Below are positions 14,402-19,514 of a stretch of DNA of 19,514 nt, piece after piece (positions within the stretch are counted from its first letter, which is position 1; each line of letters starts with the position of its first letter). The stretch is from assembly GCA_034440115.1 (NCBI GenBank), contig JAWXBM010000155.1:1-19514 (forward strand), written 5' to 3'. The position numbers and the translations under genes were made by a program. Below the pieces are notes generated by a model. That model saw only the letters and a list, made by a program, of their open reading frames with translations. It was not told the DNA's origin and searched no databases. This DNA is from JAWXBM01 sp034440115. Lineage in GTDB: Bacteria; Pseudomonadota; Gammaproteobacteria; Xanthomonadales; SZUA-36.

Positions 14402-15892
14402 TCAGGGATTACGTTCCAACCAATCTATCAGGCGATGGAAATTACCCTTTTCCATGGCGCGGGTTAGTGGCTGGTCGGAAAAACCTAAAGCTGTCGAAAT
14501 CAACATGCGCGGGTCGTTATCGTATTTTCCAGAGGCATAGACTTCCTCACTCGCGCCGCAATGAGACATGCGAATGTCCATGACAACAATATCACCCACC
14601 TCGACCGGAATGCTTTCCACCAAGTCATTTTCATCGGGTTCACTGGACCGGTCGCTATCCAGTGGAATCGGTATTTTGTGTGACCCGCGAATGACTTTGA
14701 GGCTGGAGCCGGCCTGCAGGTAGAATAGTATTTTGTACACACCCCCACCGTTGTCGCCCCAGATCATTTCCTGATCTTCAAGGTAGGAGCTGAACTTGCC
14801 ACGCAGCAAATCCTTGTGCCAGCATTGCGACCGGTTGATGGTGATGTCGCTTAAGCCCAGGCTTTGTACCGCTGTGCTGCCCCGCAAATGCTCCAATAAC
14901 CTGTGTACCACTGGGTTACCCGCCAACTGGGTATGCAGTGGCTCCAATTTGGAAAAGCGATGAAACCCGGCCAAATGCAAGGCTGAAGTGGCCGGACGAG
15001 TGCGCCTGAACAAGGCCAGGTTATTCAATATCTGGTCCCTGCAGTTCTTCACCTCAGCCTTATCCACCGCAGCCTTCAGCGTGGTGTGGCCATGCTCCCG
15101 CAACTGCCTGACATTGATATCAACCAACCCGGTAAGCTCTGCGTACAGGGCTGCGTCGTCATAGACCAGGGGGGAGCTCCATATGGTGCTGGCTGCTCTT
15201 TGCAATTTATGGTGCCTGAGTTCTTTTGCGTGTCGACGAGGCAGATCCTCTGCCATTCCATCAAAAGCATGGTGTTCAACTGCCACCTGCCTGACAGTTT
15301 TACACCGCAGTTCACCTGCCTTATTCATCCGGGGAATGATCAAGTCAACATTGTCATCAACCTGTTGGAAGCGCTGCAACAATTTTGCTGCCCCTTGGCG
15401 GCTGAGGTAGTAATTCGCAAACCCCCAATCGGAAGGATCATCAACAAAGATCTGGGCGCTTTCAATCGCCAGGATTTCTTCCCGGAAACTCTTGTGCAGA
15501 TGAATCCGTAGGAACTCCAAGTCGGGATTGCTGGGCAGGGCTTCCAGTATCTGCTGAAAAAGCGGTGGATCACTGATGTAAATGTCATCTTCAAACACCA
15601 GAACCCCGTCATGCGGACTGGCCAGCAACTTTTTCCACAATTTGATGTGGCTTAAAGTGGCGCACAACTGGCCTTTGTTGCACACAGTCAGGTATCGGTG
15701 CGTGAAGCCAATTTCTGGGTTTTGCTTGAGAAATTCGGTTGCCGCGTTTATTTCCTGCCAATAGATAGCCGGTACGATTTCAATTTTGGACAGCCCATCA
15801 TAGTCAGCAAGGGCCTGCGCCAGGCACTGTGCGTTATCAACGCGTTCAGCAATGCTGTCGACAGCCAGGATGTAAGCAGTCAGGTTTGACAA
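14402..15892 (-). CDS. GT25-like glycosyltransferase fused to PhyH-like 2-oxoglutarate dioxygenase, copy A
   Basis: A 496-residue two-part protein without signal peptide. Residues 1-215 resemble glycosyltransferase family 25 (LOS/LPS sugar transfer, collagen galactosyltransferases). They carry CATLSHIKLW (77-86) and the metal-binding E101-D-D103. Residues 290-475 resemble the phytanoyl-CoA dioxygenase family of Fe(II)/2OG enzymes. These show H359-K-D361 as two iron ligands, H444 (MDIRMSH) as the third, and R462 as a candidate 2-oxoglutarate anchor. A linker of about 75 residues joins the parts. The start is TTG 15892: a stop lies three codons upstream and GGTGA is six bases before it. Copy B lies upstream on the same strand across 126 bp. 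The likely role is glycosylation plus hydroxylation of a shared or related target; the target is unknown. Confidence 0.75.
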   Translation of the reverse strand: MSNLTAYILAVDSIAERVDNAQCLAQALADYDGLSKIEIVPAIYWQEINAATEFLKQNPEIGFTHRYLTVCNKGQLCATLSHIKLWKKLLASPHDGVLVFEDDIYISDPPLFQQILEALPSNPDLEFLRIHLHKSFREEILAIESAQIFVDDPSDWGFANYYLSRQGAAKLLQRFQQVDDNVDLIIPRMNKAGELRCKTVRQVAVEHHAFDGMAEDLPRRHAKELRHHKLQRAASTIWSSPLVYDDAALYAELTGLVDINVRQLREHGHTTLKAAVDKAEVKNCRDQILNNLALFRRTRPATSALHLAGFHRFSKLEPLHTQLAGNPVVHRLLEHLRGSTAVQSLGLSDITINRSQCWHKDLLRGKFSSYLEDQEMIWGDNGGGVYKILFYLQAGSSLKVIRGSHKIPIPLDSDRSSEPDENDLVESIPVEVGDIVVMDIRMSHCGASEEVYASGKYDNDPRMLISTALGFSDQPLTRAMEKGNFHRLIDWLERNP

Positions 15893-15934
15893 GAAAGTTC
15901 ACCACGGAGTTAAGGCCTTTGGGCCGGTTAAACG

Positions 15935-15946
15935 AGATAATTGTAC
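15935..15946 (-). promoter_or_regulatory. Promoter-like GTACAATTATCT element before copy A
   Basis: This 12-mer is identical, in the same orientation, to the proximal GTACA box plus -10 of the FAS1 promoter (8511-8500). It lies 43-54 bases before the copy A start codon, a sensible promoter position. The second, 11-bp-upstream box is missing. It may be chance. The rest of the gap 15893-16018 shows nothing clear. Confidence 0.3.
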
Positions 15947-16018
15947 TAGAAGAAGCTTGCTGAATTTACATCCATTGTAAGCTGAGCCAGGGATGGACTC
16001 ATTGGGAGGCTGAACGCT

Positions 16019-17509
16019 TCAGGAATTACGTTCCATCCAATCCATCAAGCGATGGAAGTTGCCTTTTTCCATGGCTCGGCTCAAGGGTCGGTTGCTAAAG
16101 CCCAAGGCCGTAGATACCAGAATACGGGGATCGTGGTCGTATTTTCCTGAAGCGTAAACCTCCTCAGAGGCACCGCGGTGAGACATGCGTATGTCCATCA
16201 CAACGACATCACCCTGTTCCACCGGGATACTGACCACCGGGTCATTTTCATCAGGTTCGCTGGACTGATCGCTTTGCAGTGGAATCGGTATCTTGTGAGA
16301 ACCGCGAATCACTTTGAGGCTGGACCCTGACTGCAAATAAAATAATATTTTGTAGACACCGCCACCGTTGGCGCCCCAGATCATTGCCTGATCTTGCAGG
16401 TAGGAACTGAATTTGCCACGCAGTAAATCCTTGTGCCAGCATTGCGACCGATTGATGGTTATGTCGCTCAGCCCCAGGCTTTGTAGGCCGCTATCGCTAT
16501 GTAAATGTTGCAGCAGCCGGTGCACTACCGGATTGCCTGCCAACTGGGCATGCAGTGATTCCAATTCGGGAAAGCGGTGAAAGCCGGCCAAATGCAATGC
16601 GGAAGACGATAGACGGGTATTTTTGAACAAGTTGAGATTCTGCTGGATTAGCTCCCGATAGGAACTCACCTCTTCCTGCTCAAAAATGCCACGCAGCGTG
16701 GTGAAACCATTTTCTTGCAACTGCGGCACATGCACACTCGAAAGCGCCGATATCCGGTCATGCAAAGGCTTGTTTTCGAACAGAATCGGTGATGTCCAAA
16801 TGGTACTGGCGGCTTTTTGCAATTTCTCTGAACGGCGCTCCAATACATGCCGAGACAACAATTCTGCCGCTTGTCCGTCGAACTCCTGGTGCTCTACTAC
16901 CACCGGCTTTACCGTCATGCAGATCAGGTCACCAGCGTTGCCCATCACCGGCACAATCATATCGACAGGATGATCAATCAACTGGAATCGCTGTAACAGC
17001 TTTTCCGCTCCCAGGCGACTGATGTAATAGGTGGCAAAGCCCCACAAAGAAGGATCCTGTACAAAGATTCCGTCACCTTCTGCGGCCGTGATGTCATCAC
17101 GAAACCTTTTGTATTGGTGAATGCGCAGGAAATCCAGTTCGGGCCATTCGGGCAGTTCATTGAGGACATTCTGGAAGTCTTCAGGGTCGCTGATGTAGAT
17201 GTCATCTTCAAAAATGATGGCACCGGCATGGTCGCTGGCCAGCAGCTTTTGCCACAAGTTGATATGGCTGAACGTGGCGCAGAGTTGCCCTTCCTTACAG
17301 CGAGCCAGGTATTTCTGAGTGCAACGAATCGTTGGATTGCTGTCGAGAAAGCCGAGAGCTGAGTCAGAATCCGACCAAAAAATTGCCGGAACAATTTCAG
17401 CCTCAGCCAGTTCAGTATAGTGCTGCAATGCAGACCGCAGCACTTGAGCGCTTTCGACTCGCTCCTCGATTGATTCAATGGCAAGTATGTAAGCAGCAAT
17501 TCCAGTCAT
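16019..17509 (-). CDS. GT25-like glycosyltransferase fused to PhyH-like 2-oxoglutarate dioxygenase, copy B
   Basis: A paralogue of copy A. Starting at ATG 17509 it is also 496 residues and aligns without gaps, so all key residues share numbers: CATFSHINLW (77-86), E101-D-D103, H359-K-D361, H444 and R462. By hand count about 57% of the first 100 residues match copy A, against about 87% of the last 150. An ATG three codons upstream (17518) is also open; neither start has a strong ribosome site. The gene probably arose by tandem duplication. It lies downstream of the Mur ligase and the 17-bp repeats on the same strand, so readthrough from that side is possible. Confidence 0.75.
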   Translation of the reverse strand: MTGIAAYILAIESIEERVESAQVLRSALQHYTELAEAEIVPAIFWSDSDSALGFLDSNPTIRCTQKYLARCKEGQLCATFSHINLWQKLLASDHAGAIIFEDDIYISDPEDFQNVLNELPEWPELDFLRIHQYKRFRDDITAAEGDGIFVQDPSLWGFATYYISRLGAEKLLQRFQLIDHPVDMIVPVMGNAGDLICMTVKPVVVEHQEFDGQAAELLSRHVLERRSEKLQKAASTIWTSPILFENKPLHDRISALSSVHVPQLQENGFTTLRGIFEQEEVSSYRELIQQNLNLFKNTRLSSSALHLAGFHRFPELESLHAQLAGNPVVHRLLQHLHSDSGLQSLGLSDITINRSQCWHKDLLRGKFSSYLQDQAMIWGANGGGVYKILFYLQSGSSLKVIRGSHKIPIPLQSDQSSEPDENDPVVSIPVEQGDVVVMDIRMSHRGASEEVYASGKYDHDPRILVSTALGFSNRPLSRAMEKGNFHRLMDWMERNS

Positions 17510-17580
17510 ACGCAACATCCAGATTCAGATAAGTTTAGTTTCAGCAAAACGATACTGTTTTTCAAGAGGAAAGCTGTTGA

Positions 17581-17648
17581 GCCCTATTTCTCAGAAACCC
17601 CTATTTCTCAGAAACCCCTATTTCTCAGAAACCCCTATTTCTCAGAAA
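17581..17648. repeat. Four 17-bp tandem repeats, each containing a small palindrome
   Basis: The unit CCCCTATTTCTCAGAAA is repeated four times without spacers (17581, 17598, 17615, 17632); the first begins with G, the others are identical. Each holds TTTCT-C-AGAAA, an 11-bp palindrome. The array ends three bases before the Mur ligase stop codon and lies 72 bp upstream of copy B. It could be a protein-binding array, a set of weak hairpins, or a slippage-prone spacer. Confidence 0.9.
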
Positions 17649-17651
17649 CCA

Positions 17652-19403
17652 TTATGGCCGGGAGATAAATTCATGCACCAACTGCAGAGTCTCCTGACGC
17701 TGGATGTGCGCCAACAATACCAGCACATCGCCATCCTGGGCTAATTCCAGCGCCCTGCGCGCAGCTTGTAAAAGATTCGGCATCATCAGTAACTGCTCCG
17801 GCACCATGCCATTGGCCAATGCTTCTGCGCGTATCGCTGCAGGGGGTTCGGTGATGGCGCGGCCGCGCTCATAACCGGGTAGTTCATTGATTAGCAGAAA
17901 ATCTGGGCGCATGAGCAACGCGGCGCGAGTCAGTTCGCGAATGGCCTCATCGCTGCGATCACCCGCCTGCCCCGTCATCAGAATGACCCGCCGCTGCCCC
18001 AGCGCCAGCACAGTATGTGCCAGCGCATGCATGCCATGTTCGTTGTGGGCAAAATCAACCACGATTTGAACGCTTCCACGCTCAAACCAGTTGCCACGGC
18101 CCGGGTTATCGCGCTCATCGCCGCGAAAATCGCGCAGGCCTTTGCTGATGGCTGCATCGGACAACCCCAGCGCCTGACCCAGTAACACGGCACCCAGTGC
18201 ATTCTGCAGATTATGCTTGAGCAGGCCGCCGCGACTGGCCGTGACATCAGTGATGGTACCAAGCTGCCTGCTTTTGAATGCCGCTGGACCCCTGCCAGCA
18301 TTGCACCATAATTCGTCGCCTTGCAGCCAGCAGGCCGTCCCACCCTGTTGAACATGCTTCGCTAAAGGCGGATTGTTCGCATTCAGGCTGAACCACCAGG
18401 TAGTGCCCGGCTTTATTCGGCGCAACTTGGCTTCGTAGGAAACCAGGCCCGCATCGTCGGCATTCAGAATCAATGGCGATTGCTGATCCAGCGCGCGGTG
18501 CACGATAAACTTGGCCATCGTGAGTTCAGCCACGGTGTTAATGCCGTACTCACCGAGGTGATCAGCAGCGACATTGGTGATCAGCGCAGCATCGGCACGA
18601 TCAACGGCAAGACCTCGTCGCAGCAAGCCGCCACGTGCGACTTCCAGGACGGCTGCTTCAACCTCGGGATGGCGCAATAACATCCGTGCTCCACCGGTAC
18701 CCGAGTAATCGCCTTCACCGATCAGCTGATCGCCCACCCGAATAAAATCGGTAGAGGTCAATCCGCCGCGCAGACCTGCCGCCTGCATCATGGCGGCTAC
18801 CATACGCACCTTGGTGGATTTGCCATTGGTGCCGGTTACCAGCGCCAGTGGAATGCTTGTTACCGACGACCAATCCACACCCGCAACGTCAGGCACGGAT
18901 GCATAAGGCCAAAGCTGGCAGGACGCGCCATAACCAATGGACACTTCATCATCGTCGGACAAAAACGGCACTGCATGCTTGCGCGCAGACTGCTGCATGC
19001 GCAGCAACAGGGGTCGACGTTCTGCAGCGAACAAATCCCGCAAGCGTTGAATCTCGGCCGGCAAATCAGGTGCATCGGCCCGAAAACAACTTTGGGCATG
19101 GAGATGTAAAGCCTGTGCCCAGGCCACCTCATTCAACTCGCACATGGCATACAGCGCATCAATGGGCGCACTGACCAGCAAACTGGCACCGCCGTCATAG
19201 ATACGTTGGCAGGTTTGCTGTTCAGCCATAGCACAAGCGGCCAGCAAATCAATCACGGTTTGCCGCCAATAGTCGATAACGGCAAAGTCTGCCGCATCCA
19301 GTTGCACATCGATGATCGCACTGGGACTATTCCAGTACAGATTCGCGCCAGTCAGACGCCGGCTATCCAGCAACACCGGGCTGTTCAAAACGCTAGCTGA
19401 CAC
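17652..19403 (-). CDS. CphA-like Mur ligase lacking the ATP-grasp domain
   Basis: A 583-residue ATP-dependent amide ligase of the Mur family, closest in motif to the C-terminal half of cyanophycin synthetase. The P-loop is G191-TNGKS-T197. The stretch RGGLLRRGLAVDRADAALIT (257-276), followed by NVAADHLGEYGI, is characteristic of CphA. Further matches are DFAHNEHGMHAL (450-461) and GQAGDRSDEAIREL (478-491). The first 40 residues (RRLTGANLYWNSPSAIIDVQLD) resemble the extreme N-terminus of CphA, but the ATP-grasp domain expected between is absent. Residues 40-180 are instead unassigned. The start is GTG 19403 with no ribosome site. The preceding gene stops nine bases upstream, so translation is probably coupled. 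The product may be an amino-acid polymer or a ligated dipeptide. Confidence 0.78.
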   Translation of the reverse strand: MSASVLNSPVLLDSRRLTGANLYWNSPSAIIDVQLDAADFAVIDYWRQTVIDLLAACAMAEQQTCQRIYDGGASLLVSAPIDALYAMCELNEVAWAQALHLHAQSCFRADAPDLPAEIQRLRDLFAAERRPLLLRMQQSARKHAVPFLSDDDEVSIGYGASCQLWPYASVPDVAGVDWSSVTSIPLALVTGTNGKSTKVRMVAAMMQAAGLRGGLTSTDFIRVGDQLIGEGDYSGTGGARMLLRHPEVEAAVLEVARGGLLRRGLAVDRADAALITNVAADHLGEYGINTVAELTMAKFIVHRALDQQSPLILNADDAGLVSYEAKLRRIKPGTTWWFSLNANNPPLAKHVQQGGTACWLQGDELWCNAGRGPAAFKSRQLGTITDVTASRGGLLKHNLQNALGAVLLGQALGLSDAAISKGLRDFRGDERDNPGRGNWFERGSVQIVVDFAHNEHGMHALAHTVLALGQRRVILMTGQAGDRSDEAIRELTRAALLMRPDFLLINELPGYERGRAITEPPAAIRAEALANGMVPEQLLMMPNLLQAARRALELAQDGDVLVLLAHIQRQETLQLVHEFISRP

Positions 19404-19412
19404 AGGTAAGGA

Positions 19413-19514
19413 TCAATCGGACTCTTCTTCAACACGAGCCAGACGCACTCCACGTCCATCGCGCACCAGTTCGGCTGCCGGGTCCAGCTTGAAAGCATCC
19501 GGGTCGGATTCAAC
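19413..19514 (-). CDS. 3' end of an upstream gene, partial
   Basis: An open frame enters from the right edge and stops at TGA 19415-19413, nine bases before the Mur ligase start. The visible 33 residues (ending VRLARVEEESD) are acidic and give no family. Tight spacing shows an operon with the CphA-like ligase. An ATP-grasp partner would be the expected neighbour, but that cannot be shown here. Confidence 0.5.
   Translation of the reverse strand, partial: VESDPDAFKLDPAAELVRDGRGVRLARVEEESD

Noticed and set aside
14735..14741. TTGTACA within the copy A coding sequence
   Set aside because: It lies inside conserved codons of the dioxygenase domain, with no second box.
15893..16018. Hidden small gene or RNA between the two fusion genes
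   Set aside because: There is no frame with start and ribosome site, and no strong hairpin beyond the promoter-like element.
17581..17648. CRISPR array
   Set aside because: The 17-bp units are directly adjacent with no spacers, and no cas genes are seen.

Overview
The window looks like a chromosomal stretch of a gammaproteobacterium. The evidence is a SoeABC-type sulfite dehydrogenase, a GTAGGAGC-type REP element, Shine-Dalgarno-led genes with tight coupling, and moderate-to-high GC. The species cannot be named from sequence alone. No tRNA, rRNA, CRISPR array, transposase or integrase gene was seen.

Positions 1-7750 hold sulfur metabolism. A minus-strand operon reads soeA-soeB-soeC-metY: a membrane-bound molybdenum sulfite dehydrogenase followed by O-acetylhomoserine sulfhydrylase. 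It has an ATGA overlap, a TGA|ATG abutment and a 24-bp gap. Divergent from soeA is a cysteine dioxygenase with mammalian-like active-site residues. Together these suggest cysteine -> cysteine sulfinate -> sulfite -> sulfate, next to homocysteine synthesis. A C-factor-type short-chain dehydrogenase converges on the dioxygenase gene.

Positions 7760-11070 look like a small regulon. A MerR-type regulator with a CarH/LitR-like B12-binding module (W-x9-EH and E-x-H motifs) is divergent from a secreted DUF4397 protein. Next to that lies a secreted FAS1 (fasciclin) protein. The regulator's own promoter and the FAS1 promoter share two GTACA boxes spaced exactly 11 bp, a layout like the head-to-tail operators of CarH. 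Light/B12 control of surface proteins is the natural hypothesis. A likely unannotated 48-codon secreted micro-ORF sits just beyond the regulator.

Positions 11115-14354 carry envelope genes of unclear role, all on the plus strand: a small lipoprotein with an odd start region, a SIMPL-domain protein, a REP-like cluster, and a 588-aa exported protein with an Ala/Pro/Thr linker, closed by a strong terminator.

Positions 14402-17509 carry the most unusual feature: two tandem 496-codon genes. Each appears to fuse an N-terminal GT25-like glycosyltransferase to a C-terminal PhyH-like Fe(II)/2-oxoglutarate dioxygenase. The copies align without gaps, and the dioxygenase half is far better conserved than the glycosyltransferase half. 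The domain order recalls animal multifunctional lysyl hydroxylase/glycosyltransferases. Upstream on the same strand are four perfect or near-perfect 17-bp tandem repeats. Beyond them is a Mur ligase related to cyanophycin synthetase that lacks the ATP-grasp domain, preceded at the right edge by the 3' end of another gene.
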